Origin: Flavobacteriales bacterium UBA1494
Lineage (GTDB): Bacteria; Bacteroidota; Bacteroidia; Flavobacteriales_E; Vicingaceae
Direction of reading: 5' to 3'
DNA: 64,000 nt
NCBI GenBank assembly: GCA_905182175.1
Contig: CAJJAT010000018.1
Location: 35,582-99,581 of the forward strand
The notes under the pieces are model-generated. The model was given only the letters and a program-made list of their open reading frames with translations. It was not told where the DNA came from and ran no database searches. Shown one piece after another: positions 17,316-26,391 of the stretch (positions within the stretch are counted from its first letter, which is position 1; each line of letters starts with the position of its first letter). The translations under genes were made by a program, and so were the position numbers.

Positions 17316-17884
17316 TGCACGCTCACTTCCTTATTCATAAGCCATATGGATACCTCAGCCAGTTTGTAAACAATGGTCCAAAGCAAGGCAAAAAGAAACT
17401 GCTTGGCGAATTGTATGATTTCCCAGAAGAAACAATGGCTATTGGTAGATTAGATGAACCGTCAGAAGGATTATTATTATTGACTACTGACGGTATGATG
17501 AGCGAAGTTGTGCGAGGGAAAAAAGTAGAAAAAGAGTATTTTGCTCAAGTAGACGGTTTAATTGATGATGAAGCGATTCGTCTATTGGAAAAGGGAATTG
17601 AGATTGGTTTTCATGGAAAAAAATACACTACCAAACCTTGTGCCATCTCCAGTATTGAAGATCCTAATTTTCCTGACCGAACTAAAAAAATTCGTGACCC
17701 AAAACATGGTCCCACCTCGTGGGTTTCAATTACGCTTAAAGAAGGTAAATTCCGCCAAGTAAGAAAAATGACAGCAGCTTGTGGCTTTCCGACCCTGCGA
17801 TTAGTTCGAGTAAGAATTGGCAACTATAGAATGGGTGCTTTTAATGCAGGAGAAGTTATTCCATTAGAAAATATAGAAGTTTAA
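17315..17884 (+). CDS. rluE: Pseudouridine synthase, RsuA/RluE family
   Basis: A 189-residue enzyme converting a uridine in 23S rRNA to pseudouridine. [14 protein letters not shown] is the typical start, and [17 protein letters not shown] contains the catalytic Asp47. [20 protein letters not shown] is the C-terminal family signature. There is no N-terminal S4 domain, which fits RluE rather than RsuA or RluB. Its ATG uses the last A of the RES toxin stop, so its translation should depend on the toxin cistron unless an internal promoter exists. It converges on the photolyase gene with a four-base overlap. Confidence 0.88.
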   Translation: MHAHFLIHKPYGYLSQFVNNGPKQGKKKLLGELYDFPEETMAIGRLDEPSEGLLLLTTDGMMSEVVRGKKVEKEYFAQVDGLIDDEAIRLLEKGIEIGFHGKKYTTKPCAISSIEDPNFPDRTKKIRDPKHGPTSWVSITLKEGKFRQVRKMTAACGFPTLRLVRVRIGNYRMGAFNAGEVIPLENIEV

Positions 17885-19374
17885 TTTCTGCGATTTCTGC
17901 GATCAAAAGCCGTATTTCGGGTGTGTGTTTGAATTAACCTTGTTTGCTCTTCTTTAACTTTTGGGTGCTTTCTGTGTCCCCAAATTTTATCTCTGGCTAT
18001 TTTAGATGCTTTCGTAAAATCTATGATTGGCATCGGGTAATTCTCTCCTAAAACGAAACTATATAGTTGCTGCTCCATAGGTGTGAGACTCCAAGGCTCG
18101 TGAATAAATTCAGATTGTAAATCCCTCAATTCTGGAACCCATTTTTTAATAAATACCCCGTCTTCATCATTATCTTTAGATTGCTTCACGGGATTATACA
18201 TTCGGATTGTATTTATACCTGTTGTACCTGCTTGCATTTGAATTTGGGGATAATGAATTCCGGGCTCGTAGTCTAAGAAATTTCTTCCCAAATGAGAAGT
18301 AATCAAGCGCCAATCTAAGTCCAAATGCAGACAAGCAAAAGAAACTAACATAGCTCTCATTCTAAAATTAATCCAACCAGTGCTGATTAGCGCACGCATG
18401 TTTGCGTCAATCATTGGGAAACCGGTTCTTCCCTCTTTCCAAGCTGCTAATTTTTCAGGATCATTCTCTCTCTCCAGTAATTCATATCCTCTATTAATGC
18501 ATTTTTTTTCATAAGCCACTTCCACTTCGAACTTTTGAATAAAGTGACAGTGCCACTTCAAACGCATCATCATATTTTCAAAACTGCGAGAATATTTTTT
18601 TCTGTTCGGATGAAAGTGAACATAATGCAGTACCTGCTTCACACTAAGGTTGCCCCAAGTAAGGTAGGGTGAAATTCTGCTACATGACTTTCTGCTTAAT
18701 AAAGGTTTAGAGATGTGGTTGCTATAATTCTTGCCCCTGTCTTCACAAAAAGACTGCAAGTATTTCCACGCATTTTTTTCGCCTGCTGGTTGAAAACGAC
18801 TCGGTAGAACTTGTATTTGTTGCTCCAACTTTTGCTTTAGTGGAAAGTTATTTTGAAAGACTAGATTCTCCTTTTTCTTGTATTTATTTTCAATTGGCTC
18901 GGCGCTCATTGTTTCATCCCATTGCTTGTCCCAACCATTTCTATTTTTGATGCCCCGAACAATTGCATCACGCTGAAATTCTCGCCAGAAAACATGCTTA
19001 GAGTCGAATAGTTTTTTTATTGCTCTATCACGATTCCAAGTCACTTGGACTCCGCTTTCCTGGTAACTGAATACATTTTTGACTTCAAATTGATCTAAAA
19101 TACTTTTGAATCCGTCAACCGCGTTGCAGTGCATAACGGTTACCTGTTGATTGAACGACTGCATGTTTTCATTCATATCTTGAATACTACCGTATACAAA
19201 TTGCAAGTGCCTTTCTGAAGTTGCGGAATGAGCCAATAAATCAGGTTCAAAAAAATAAACTATCATGTACTCGATACCGCTATTTTCCGCAGCATGGAAA
19301 GAGGCGTGATCTCTCAATCTTAAATCCTTCTTTAACCAAACTACATTAATTTGCTGCACCATCTTCTTAAACAA
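17881..19374 (-). CDS. Cryptochrome/deoxyribodipyrimidine photolyase family protein
   Basis: A 497-residue flavoprotein. The N-terminal alpha/beta antenna domain starts at [18 protein letters not shown] (about 8-130). The helical FAD domain (about 220-480) has [32 protein letters not shown], then [24 protein letters not shown], then [19 protein letters not shown], as in class I photolyases and related cryptochromes. It may repair pyrimidine dimers with blue light or act as a light sensor; motif reading does not separate these. Translation could also start at Met5. The end overlaps rluE by four bases. Confidence 0.92.
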   Translation of the reverse strand: MFKKMVQQINVVWLKKDLRLRDHASFHAAENSGIEYMIVYFFEPDLLAHSATSERHLQFVYGSIQDMNENMQSFNQQVTVMHCNAVDGFKSILDQFEVKNVFSYQESGVQVTWNRDRAIKKLFDSKHVFWREFQRDAIVRGIKNRNGWDKQWDETMSAEPIENKYKKKENLVFQNNFPLKQKLEQQIQVLPSRFQPAGEKNAWKYLQSFCEDRGKNYSNHISKPLLSRKSCSRISPYLTWGNLSVKQVLHYVHFHPNRKKYSRSFENMMMRLKWHCHFIQKFEVEVAYEKKCINRGYELLERENDPEKLAAWKEGRTGFPMIDANMRALISTGWINFRMRAMLVSFACLHLDLDWRLITSHLGRNFLDYEPGIHYPQIQMQAGTTGINTIRMYNPVKQSKDNDEDGVFIKKWVPELRDLQSEFIHEPWSLTPMEQQLYSFVLGENYPMPIIDFTKASKIARDKIWGHRKHPKVKEEQTRLIQTHTRNTAFDRRNRRN

Positions 19375-19406
19375 AACCGGAATTTAAATAAAAAGTTTCA
19401 TCTCTG

Positions 19407-19451
19407 TTGCAATCAAATATTATTTCTACATTTGTAAGTGATTACTCACTT
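19407..19451 (+). promoter_or_regulatory. Promoter and likely TetR operator
   Basis: TTG (19407-19409), 17 bases, then TACATTTG (19427-19434) resembles the Bacteroidota promoter with slightly short spacing. Immediately after it, AAGTGA-TTAC-TCACTT (19436-19451) is a perfect 6-bp inverted repeat lying over the expected transcription start and five bases before the TetR gene ATG. A bound regulator dimer would block initiation, so this is the probable autoregulatory site. Confidence 0.65.
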
Positions 19452-19456
19452 TTTTA

Positions 19457-19984
19457 ATGACATCGAAAAAAGATCTTATATTAGAGACTGCCTTAAAACT
19501 ATTCGCTCAGAATGGGTTCTCAGCAACTTCTACCTCTAAAATTGCAAAGGCTGCAGGAGTTTCTGAAGGTTTAATTTTTAGACATTTTGAAAACAAAGAA
19601 GGCTTACTTCATGCTATTCTAGAAATGGGAAGAATAAAAGGCATGGCTCTTTTTGAAGGAGTCACCAATTTTCAAAAACCGGAGGACCAGCTTAAGTACA
19701 TTCTACAAATTCCATTTAACATACGGAAAGACGAATTACCTTTTTGGAAGTTACTATATGCTTTAAAATGGCAATCCGATAATTACGACGAAGAACCTTC
19801 AAATCAATTAAAACCAATTGTAATTGCAATTTTTAGCCAACTAGAGTATCCTAAGCCAGAATTAGAAGCAGAGTTTGTACTGATGCTTTTTGACGGCATG
19901 GCAACAGCTGTGCTACTGAAAAAGATTAAAAAGAGCAAAGCCATAGAAGACTTAATACTTAACAAATACAATATACATGACTAA
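19457..19984 (+). CDS. TetR/AcrR-family transcriptional regulator
   Basis: A 175-residue repressor-type protein. Residues 5-52 form the TetR DNA-binding domain (LILETALKLFAQNGFSATSTSKIAKAAGVSEGLIFRHFENKEGLL has the expected hydrophobic pattern, quoted in parts as LFAQNGFSATS and AAGVSEGLIFRHF). The remainder is an all-helical ligand domain without recognisable specificity. It is the first gene of a three-gene operon with an SDR enzyme (overlapping by eight bases) and a metallo-hydrolase, which are its likely targets through the adjacent inverted repeat. Confidence 0.92.
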   Translation: MTSKKDLILETALKLFAQNGFSATSTSKIAKAAGVSEGLIFRHFENKEGLLHAILEMGRIKGMALFEGVTNFQKPEDQLKYILQIPFNIRKDELPFWKLLYALKWQSDNYDEEPSNQLKPIVIAIFSQLEYPKPELEAEFVLMLFDGMATAVLLKKIKKSKAIEDLILNKYNIHD

Positions 19985-20792
19985 AGTAATTCTTATAACT
20001 GGAGCATCCTCAGGCATTGGAAAAGAAACTGCCAAAACATTGATTGCAGAAGGACATAGCGTTTACGTTGCGGCAAGAAGAATTGAAAAAATGGATGACC
20101 TAGTAAACCTTGGCGCTAAATCTATAAAAATGGACATTACTGTTGATGCTGATATTGTAAATGCAGTAAACATTGTGCTTGAAGAAGAGGGCAAAATTGA
20201 TGTGTTAGTAAACAATGCCGGATATGCCATTTACGGGGCAATGGAAGACACCACCCTTGAAGATGCCCGAAGACAATTTGAAGTAAACATTTTTGGTTTA
20301 GCTCGAATTACTCAATTGGTATTGCCTAACATGCGAAAACAGAAATCTGGTACCATTATTAACATGAGTAGCATGGGCGGTAAAATGTACATTCCCTTCG
20401 GCTCTTGGTACCACGGCACCAAACATGCCCTTGAGGGTTGGTCTGACTGTTTACGGACAGAATTAAAGGACTTTGGAATTAAAGTAGTAATTATTGAACC
20501 CGGTGGAATTAAAACGGAATTTGATGATGTGATGCTAGAGCCAATGATTGAAAGATCAGGCAAGGGACCGTATGCTAAACTGTCTAAGAAAGTAGTGAAA
20601 GGAGTAAAAGATACTTACCATAACAATAAGGCATCACACCCTTCGGTAATTGCGACCTGCGTTTCCAAAGCAGTGAACTCGAAAAAACCAAAAACCCGAT
20701 ATCGTGCAGGTTACATGGCAAAACCAGCAGTATTTATTCGCACTTTTTTAGGTGATAGAGTTTGGGATTGGCTTATAATGAAAGCGAGATAG
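19977..20792 (+). CDS. Short-chain dehydrogenase/reductase
   Basis: A 271-residue classical SDR. TGASSGIG near residue 9 binds the nucleotide; Arg34-Arg35 after the second strand suggest a preference for NADPH; NNAGYAIYG is at 79; the catalytic Ser (NMSSMGG, 131-132), Tyr145 and Lys149 (YHGTK) are all present. The C-terminal third is basic and membrane-adjacent in character. The substrate is not evident. The start overlaps the TetR gene, and the metallo-hydrolase follows four bases after the stop. Confidence 0.93.
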   Translation: MTKVILITGASSGIGKETAKTLIAEGHSVYVAARRIEKMDDLVNLGAKSIKMDITVDADIVNAVNIVLEEEGKIDVLVNNAGYAIYGAMEDTTLEDARRQFEVNIFGLARITQLVLPNMRKQKSGTIINMSSMGGKMYIPFGSWYHGTKHALEGWSDCLRTELKDFGIKVVIIEPGGIKTEFDDVMLEPMIERSGKGPYAKLSKKVVKGVKDTYHNNKASHPSVIATCVSKAVNSKKPKTRYRAGYMAKPAVFIRTFLGDRVWDWLIMKAR

Positions 20793-20796
20793 AAAC

Positions 20797-21921
20797 ATGA
20801 CAAAAATAGTAAAAATAATAGCACTCACTATTGGTGGATTTATCCTCTTAGTTGTGATTGGAGGTGTAATTTTTGTGAAGATAAGCCCAGAATTTGGGGG
20901 AAAGCATACTCTAATTGATGTTGAACGATATTCAAAGTCAACTAACTTTAAAAAAGGACAGTTTGAAAATTTAAGCTCCACTAACATGGACATGAGCTTT
21001 GGAGAAACGATGGAAACTTTGGCTGATTTTATAAAAGGCACCCAAAATGCAAAGCCAGACTTTGAATTACCGGTTGAAAAAGTAGATTCTCTAAATTGGG
21101 AGCAAAATGACAGCACAAATCGACTAGTTTGGTTTGGACATTCTTCTTTTTTAATCAAGCTAGACGGAAAAAACATTTTAATTGACCCTATGATGGGCAA
21201 AGTTGCAGCACCTCATCCTTGGCTTGGAGTAGATCGGTATTCAACAGAACTTCCTATTGAAATTGAAAAATTACCGAAAATTGATGCGGTTTTAATTTCT
21301 CATGACCATTATGACCATTTAGACTATGGCAGTATTAGGCTATTAAAAGACAAGGTGAATCAATTTATGGTACCACTTGGTGTTGGAGCTCACCTAAAAG
21401 AATGGGGAATTGAAGACCATAGAATCCAAGAATTTGATTGGTGGCAAAAAACTACTTACGAGCATATTGGTTTAGTATTCACTCCCTCGAGACACTTTTC
21501 AGGTCGAGGTTTAACAGATCGATTTTCGACCTTGTGGGGAAGCTGGGTCATTACAGGAGAAACGAAAAACCTATACTTTAGTGGCGACGGTGGATTTGGA
21601 GATCATTTTAAAGAAATTGGAGAAAAATTTGGACCTTTCGATTTTGCAATGATGGAATGCGGCCAATACAATGAAAACTGGGCAGATATCCACATGATGC
21701 CAGAAGAAACGGTGCAAGCATCGTTAGATGTGAATACTAAGGTTTCAATGCCAATTCATTGGGGAGCTTTTACGCTATCCATGCATTCTTGGACCGATCC
21801 TGTGGAGCGATTTACGGCAAAATCGAAAGAACTAAACCTAGCGTACTTTGTGCCAAAAATTGGTGAGGAAATTCTATTGGGTACACTTAAAAGTAAATCG
21901 GGAGTATGGTGGAAAAACTAA
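20797..21921 (+). CDS. Membrane-anchored metallo-beta-lactamase-fold hydrolase (NAPE-PLD-like)
   Basis: A 374-residue protein with one N-terminal membrane segment (about 5-27) and a metallo-beta-lactamase fold facing outward or held at the membrane. VWFGHSSFLIKLDGKNILIDP and ISHDHYDHLD (H169, H171, D173, H174) are the core metal site, followed by PSRHFSGRG, FSGDGGFGDHF and MPIHWGAFTLS, which supply the remaining ligands. The HSSFLI...DP layout is that of the NAPE-PLD/UlaG-like branch, so a phospholipid or phosphodiester substrate is plausible. It closes the TetR-SDR operon. Its stop is immediately next to the stop of the convergent kinase gene, with no gap. Confidence 0.88.
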   Translation: MTKIVKIIALTIGGFILLVVIGGVIFVKISPEFGGKHTLIDVERYSKSTNFKKGQFENLSSTNMDMSFGETMETLADFIKGTQNAKPDFELPVEKVDSLNWEQNDSTNRLVWFGHSSFLIKLDGKNILIDPMMGKVAAPHPWLGVDRYSTELPIEIEKLPKIDAVLISHDHYDHLDYGSIRLLKDKVNQFMVPLGVGAHLKEWGIEDHRIQEFDWWQKTTYEHIGLVFTPSRHFSGRGLTDRFSTLWGSWVITGETKNLYFSGDGGFGDHFKEIGEKFGPFDFAMMECGQYNENWADIHMMPEETVQASLDVNTKVSMPIHWGAFTLSMHSWTDPVERFTAKSKELNLAYFVPKIGEEILLGTLKSKSGVWWKN

Positions 21922-23016
21922 CTACCGATTCTTATCAAAAGAAATCTCATAGTGCATTCCTTTTTCTAATTTATCATGATGAAGGTTTGCCTCTATTTGA
22001 TTACAGAATAATTGAAGCGATTCTACTCCTAAGGACTCCTTCGACTCATCATTTTCTGGTTGCCTTTTACCATCATCTCCTATACGAAGCACACAACTTC
22101 CCTCTTCTACGAAAAGTTTTAAATAAATCTCTAGACTCTCTCCTTCAACTTTTCCATGTTTCAGAGAATTAATAACGATCTCATTAATAGCCATACCCAG
22201 TGGAATTGATATATCTATATTCAAAAATATATTTATTAAGTCCAATTTGAATTTTACATCTTCCATCAATTTAGATGAACCCTTTAAATTAGAAATTAAT
22301 GTTTGTATGTAGGTGGAAAAATTGATGTTGGAGAAATTTGAGGTCTTGTATAAAATCTCGTGAACGTTCGCCATTGCATCAATACGGTGTTTACAATTGT
22401 TAAACGCATTGTGGATTTCTTTGTCTTCAAATCGCATCATTTGCAAACTCAACAAGCTATTTACAACCTGTAAATTGTTTTTTACTCGATGGTGAATTTC
22501 TTTTAAAAGTGTTTGGTTATTCTTTTTTTCTTTTTCTAACTCATCTTTCTTTTGCTTTAATTGAATGTGCTGATTTTCCTTATCTGTCACATCTGTTATC
22601 AACCCTACCAAGAAGCGGTTTCCCTCTCCATCAAAAATTCTAACTTTTGAAGTGATTAAATTATAAGTTTCATCTTGAATGGTGAGTTTCTCATCGTTCC
22701 AGTTAATTCCGCCATTTGCTAATATTTCCTCATCTATTTGAAGGAATACATCTGCTTCTTCGGCAGGAAAAAAATCGCTATCTCTTTTCCCTAGCAATCC
22801 TTCTTTTTTAATATTAACAAAGCTCTCAAATGATGAATTGACCAAGGTAAAACAAGAATTTTTATTTTTAATAAAAAGTGGATTCGGAATCGAATCAATT
22901 ATGTTCTGAAACCAAGTAGACTCCTTCTTTCTTTTACCTTTTTCTAATAAAAGCTGTTGCTTTAATTCTTCAACTTCCCTTTCTAATTCTTCAATACTCC
23001 TCATATCCGCACCCAT
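21922..23016 (-). CDS. PAS-domain sensor histidine kinase (HisKA_2 type)
   Basis: A 364-residue cytosolic kinase without membrane segments. After a short coiled coil (1-35) there is a PAS domain (about 36-145, FQNIIDSIPNPLFIKNKN onward), a second coiled coil, and the HisKA_2 dimer domain with EIHHRVKNNLQ (phospho-acceptor His175 or 176). The ATPase domain has the N box NEIVINSLKHG and a G1-like GDDGK. Kinases of this class often act through a separate response regulator or STAND partner; none is adjacent, so it is an orphan. PAS plus no membrane part suggests sensing of a small molecule, redox state or light inside the cell. Confidence 0.9.
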   Translation of the reverse strand: MGADMRSIEELEREVEELKQQLLLEKGKRKKESTWFQNIIDSIPNPLFIKNKNSCFTLVNSSFESFVNIKKEGLLGKRDSDFFPAEEADVFLQIDEEILANGGINWNDEKLTIQDETYNLITSKVRIFDGEGNRFLVGLITDVTDKENQHIQLKQKKDELEKEKKNNQTLLKEIHHRVKNNLQVVNSLLSLQMMRFEDKEIHNAFNNCKHRIDAMANVHEILYKTSNFSNINFSTYIQTLISNLKGSSKLMEDVKFKLDLINIFLNIDISIPLGMAINEIVINSLKHGKVEGESLEIYLKLFVEEGSCVLRIGDDGKRQPENDESKESLGVESLQLFCNQIEANLHHDKLEKGMHYEISFDKNR

Positions 23017-23059
23017 TCAATCAAATTCTTGCTGAATATACTCAAAAAACCTTGCTCAT

Positions 23060-24271
23060 TTAAATTGCTAGTTGTTTAGAAATACCATCTGCAACAATAA
23101 ACCCTCCAGTCCAAGCTGCTTGAAAATTAAAACCTCCTGTATAGCCGTCAATATTAAGAACTTCTCCAGAAAAATAAAGCTTCGAGATAATTTTACTTTC
23201 CATCGTTTTCATATTCACCTCTTTCAAGTTTATTCCTCCTGCTGTCACAAACTCTTCTTTAAACGTCGTTTTTCCATTTGCAGAATAATCATCTCTAGAC
23301 AAAAGTTGAACCAGTTTTTCTAATTCTTTTTTATTCAAATCTGCCCATCTCTTTTTGCTATCCATGTTTCCTTTCTGAAGTAAATAAATCCAAAACCGAC
23401 TTGGAAAACCTTCTATTTTAGTATTCGATAACTGCATCTTAGAATTTGTTTTTCGAAGACCATCAACTAGATCCTGTGCATTAGAAATCCATTCTACTTC
23501 GTAGTCGAATTGGTACGACCTTTCAAATAAATACTTTGCTGCTTTTGCAGATAATTTGAGTATTCCTGGACCACTCATACCCCAATGGGTGAAGAGAACC
23601 GGTCCGTATTCCTCAAACTTAGTTCCCACAATTCTAACAGATGCATTCATCGCCAATCCCATTAATTCATTGGATGCATGTTTTTTTAAATTAAATGTAA
23701 ATAAACTAGGGATTGGTTGTGAAATAGTATGCCCAAGACTTTCGATCCATTCATAATGTTTTACCTTAGAATTTCCTCCGACAGCTAATACAACAGTATC
23801 AGCAGTCATACTTTCTTTATTTGTTTTAATCTGAAATCCATCTTTTCCTTCAACGATACTTTTCACTTCAGTAGATAGCTGTACTTTGACTTTATGCTTA
23901 TTAATCTCGTTTTGGAAGCAATCAATTATCGTCTGAGAAGAATCGCTAACTGGAAACATCCTTCCATCATCCTCCATTTTTAACTCTACTCCCCTATCAG
24001 AAAACCACGCAATAGTATCTCCAGTCATAAACGTATGAAAAGGCCCTAGTAATTCCTTTTCTCCCCTTGGGTAAAAGGCAGAAAGCTCTTTCGGTACAAA
24101 ACAAGCATGCGTTACATTGCAACGTCCACCTCCACTAACCTTTACTTTCGACAATGTTTTAGTTGTCTTTTCTAAAATAACCACTTCAACATTTGGACAT
24201 TTTTCCGCTATATTAATTGCTGAAAAAAAACCAGCTGCTCCTCCACCGATTACTACTATTCTAATTCCCAT
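23060..24271 (-). CDS. HI0933/BaiN-family FAD-dependent oxidoreductase
   Basis: A 403-residue flavoprotein. The N-terminal Rossmann motif VIGGGAAGFFSAI binds FAD, KVSGGGRCNVTH is the family-specific loop, AVGGNSKVKHYEWIESLGH lies in the middle, and the C-terminal FAD contact LYFSGEVLNIDGYTGGFNFQAAWTGG is distinctive for the HI0933 group. Members are widespread; a few reduce bile-acid intermediates or act in redox housekeeping, but the physiological role of most is unsettled. It is 43 bases from the kinase gene on the same strand and diverges from the NhaC gene. Confidence 0.9.
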   Translation of the reverse strand: MGIRIVVIGGGAAGFFSAINIAEKCPNVEVVILEKTTKTLSKVKVSGGGRCNVTHACFVPKELSAFYPRGEKELLGPFHTFMTGDTIAWFSDRGVELKMEDDGRMFPVSDSSQTIIDCFQNEINKHKVKVQLSTEVKSIVEGKDGFQIKTNKESMTADTVVLAVGGNSKVKHYEWIESLGHTISQPIPSLFTFNLKKHASNELMGLAMNASVRIVGTKFEEYGPVLFTHWGMSGPGILKLSAKAAKYLFERSYQFDYEVEWISNAQDLVDGLRKTNSKMQLSNTKIEGFPSRFWIYLLQKGNMDSKKRWADLNKKELEKLVQLLSRDDYSANGKTTFKEEFVTAGGINLKEVNMKTMESKIISKLYFSGEVLNIDGYTGGFNFQAAWTGGFIVADGISKQLAI

Positions 24272-24313
24272 ATTTCAAAGAAACTTAATCCAATTCGTTT
24301 AATCCAAAAAGAA

Positions 24314-26272
24314 ATGGCCGCATTTCTATATTTTTACTCCAAATTTTTAACTGTGCGTTTATTTTTAATATCAATCTTTCTTTTTTCTGCATTTTGTTCA
24401 ACTGCGGCCGAACCTTCCCTTGTTTCAAAACAGAATGTAGTTATTGAAAATGTCGAATCAGAAATTCAACTGGTCAACCTTCCACCTGACTGCAAAGATT
24501 GTATCGCAAAGCTGAACGGAAAAAAATACATCCTTACTGTAAACGAGCTTGGAGAAAGCACCATAACTGCCACTTTGCAAAGGAAAAGTTTAATAAACGT
24601 ATCATCGAGCTCCGGAAGTTACAATTCCATTATCAATTTGATTCCGTTGTGGTTATCAATAATACCTCCCCTGTTAGCTATTATTTTAGCTTTGGTTTTT
24701 AAAGAAGTGGTTACCTCGCTTCTAATCGGCATTTTTTCAGGAGTTTTTATAATTCACATCTATTTCAATTCATTTTGGATGGCACTTATTTCATCTTTCA
24801 CAAGTTTAATAGATCATTATATTCTAAATTCTTTAAACGACTCAGGGCACCTTTCCATTATCATTTTTTCTACTTTAATTGGCGGAATGGTTAGTGTAAT
24901 TTCTAAAAATGGTGGAATGCAAGGCGTTGTAAATCGAATTTCTAAGTTTGCAAAAACACCTAAAAGTGGTCAATTGGCTACATGGTTTCTAGGAATTGCT
25001 ATCTTTTTCGATGATTATGCCAACACCCTTATTGTAGGAAATACGATGCGCCCAATTACGGATCGACTTAAAATCTCTAGGGAAAAGCTAGCTTATTTAG
25101 TCGATTCTACTGCAGCACCTATAGCTGCTATTGCATTTGTAACAACTTGGATTGGGGCAGAACTTGGGTACATTGAGAGCGGTATTGCAACCATAGAAGG
25201 ATTAAATGAAGGTGTTTATTCTATCTTCCTCTCGTCTTTAGCCTACTCTTTCTACCCAATTTTTGCGCTCCTATTTATGTTGATTCTGATTTTAAGAGAA
25301 CGAGATTTTGGTCCAATGTACCACGCCGAAAAAGAAGCACGAATGAGTGACGTTATGACTATTGATCCTCTAAACCTGAACGAGGAATTAGATGAATTTA
25401 CTGCAAAAGAAGGAATACCTCACAAAGCATTTAATGCCATTGTTCCCGTATCAGTAGTCATTTTAGGTACAATTATTGGTCTCATAAGCACAGGGTGGGA
25501 TACTACCGTTATTGACGATTCCTCAATATCATTGAGTCGGACAATGTCAACTATTATCGGGAATGCAGACTCCTACAAGGCGCTTTTATGGTCCTCATTA
25601 GCGGGGCTTTTTATGGCGATCATCCTTTCTGTTTCACAAAAAATAATGAGTATACACCAATCAATAAATGCTGCAGTTGGTGGTTTCAAAACCATGTTAA
25701 CAGCTGTAATTATTCTTGTTTTAGCTTGGTCTCTTGCTTTAGTTATAGAAGATTTACACACTGCCGACTTCCTAACCTCAATTATGTCGGATAACGTAAG
25801 TCCTTACTTTGTGCCAACGTTAACATTTCTACTTGCTGCAGTAGTAGCTTTTTCTACAGGATCTTCTTGGGGTACAATGGCAATTTTGTATCCTCTCATG
25901 TTACCATCTTCTTGGGCAATTTGCCTTACCGCAGGAATACCTGAAGTTGAGACGTTATCTATTTTTCATAACGTTGTAGCTTGTGTATTAGCCGGAGCAG
26001 TCTTAGGCGACCATTGTTCCCCCATTTCAGATACCACGATTTTAAGCTCATTAGCTAGTTCTTGCAACCATATAAGCCACGTCCGCACACAAATGCCATA
26101 TGCATTGACCGTTGGTGCTGTTGCAATCTTATTTGGAATTATTCCTGCTGCCTTTGGAATACCGTTTTGGATAACTTTACCATGCGGAATTATTGCCATG
26201 TATTTAATTATTGGTAAAGTTGGAAAGAAGATCGAGTTTTCCACAAAAAAAGTTGAAGAGAACCCTAGTTAA
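24314..26272 (+). CDS. NhaC-family Na+/H+ antiporter with N-terminal extracytoplasmic domain
   Basis: A 652-residue membrane transporter. The core from about 115 onward has the NhaC signatures: PPLLAIILALVFKEVVTSLLIGIFSG, GMVSVISKNGG, FFDDYANTLIVGNTMRPITD with the acidic pair expected in the ion site, DSTAAPIAAIAFVTTWIG, FSTGSSWGTMAILYPL and GAVLGDHCSPISDTTILSS. It should exchange sodium for protons at the inner membrane. Before the first core segment there is a signal-like hydrophobic stretch (about 15-36) and a roughly 70-residue beta-rich segment with PPDCKDCIAKLNGKKY, absent from typical 450-500-residue NhaC proteins. Confidence 0.9.
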   Translation: MAAFLYFYSKFLTVRLFLISIFLFSAFCSTAAEPSLVSKQNVVIENVESEIQLVNLPPDCKDCIAKLNGKKYILTVNELGESTITATLQRKSLINVSSSSGSYNSIINLIPLWLSIIPPLLAIILALVFKEVVTSLLIGIFSGVFIIHIYFNSFWMALISSFTSLIDHYILNSLNDSGHLSIIIFSTLIGGMVSVISKNGGMQGVVNRISKFAKTPKSGQLATWFLGIAIFFDDYANTLIVGNTMRPITDRLKISREKLAYLVDSTAAPIAAIAFVTTWIGAELGYIESGIATIEGLNEGVYSIFLSSLAYSFYPIFALLFMLILILRERDFGPMYHAEKEARMSDVMTIDPLNLNEELDEFTAKEGIPHKAFNAIVPVSVVILGTIIGLISTGWDTTVIDDSSISLSRTMSTIIGNADSYKALLWSSLAGLFMAIILSVSQKIMSIHQSINAAVGGFKTMLTAVIILVLAWSLALVIEDLHTADFLTSIMSDNVSPYFVPTLTFLLAAVVAFSTGSSWGTMAILYPLMLPSSWAICLTAGIPEVETLSIFHNVVACVLAGAVLGDHCSPISDTTILSSLASSCNHISHVRTQMPYALTVGAVAILFGIIPAAFGIPFWITLPCGIIAMYLIIGKVGKKIEFSTKKVEENPS

Positions 26273-26347
26273 CAGTTTAAGGTTAATAACTTCAAAAATC
26301 GATCCTATTTTACCCCAAGCCTTTATATAGCTTTGGGAAATAAGTTT

Positions 26348-26362
26348 TCAACACCGTGTTGA
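26348..26362. promoter_or_regulatory. Palindrome upstream of the duplicated-domain gene
   Basis: TCAACAC-C-GTGTTGA is a perfect 7-bp inverted repeat around one base, 30 bases before the next start codon. It is a candidate regulator site; no recognised consensus fits. Confidence 0.35.
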
Positions 26363-26391
26363 TAACCTTATTTAACTAAAGTTTATATAGT

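Noticed and set aside
21922..24271. Kinase and HI0933 flavoprotein as a redox signalling pair
   Set aside because: They share strand and closeness, but a 43-base gap and no functional link in the motifs are too little to claim a system.
26355..26366. TTATCAACA on the minus strand as a DnaA box or replication origin
   Set aside because: A single site differing from TTATCCACA, no cluster, and no dnaA, dnaN or AT-rich unwinding region nearby.
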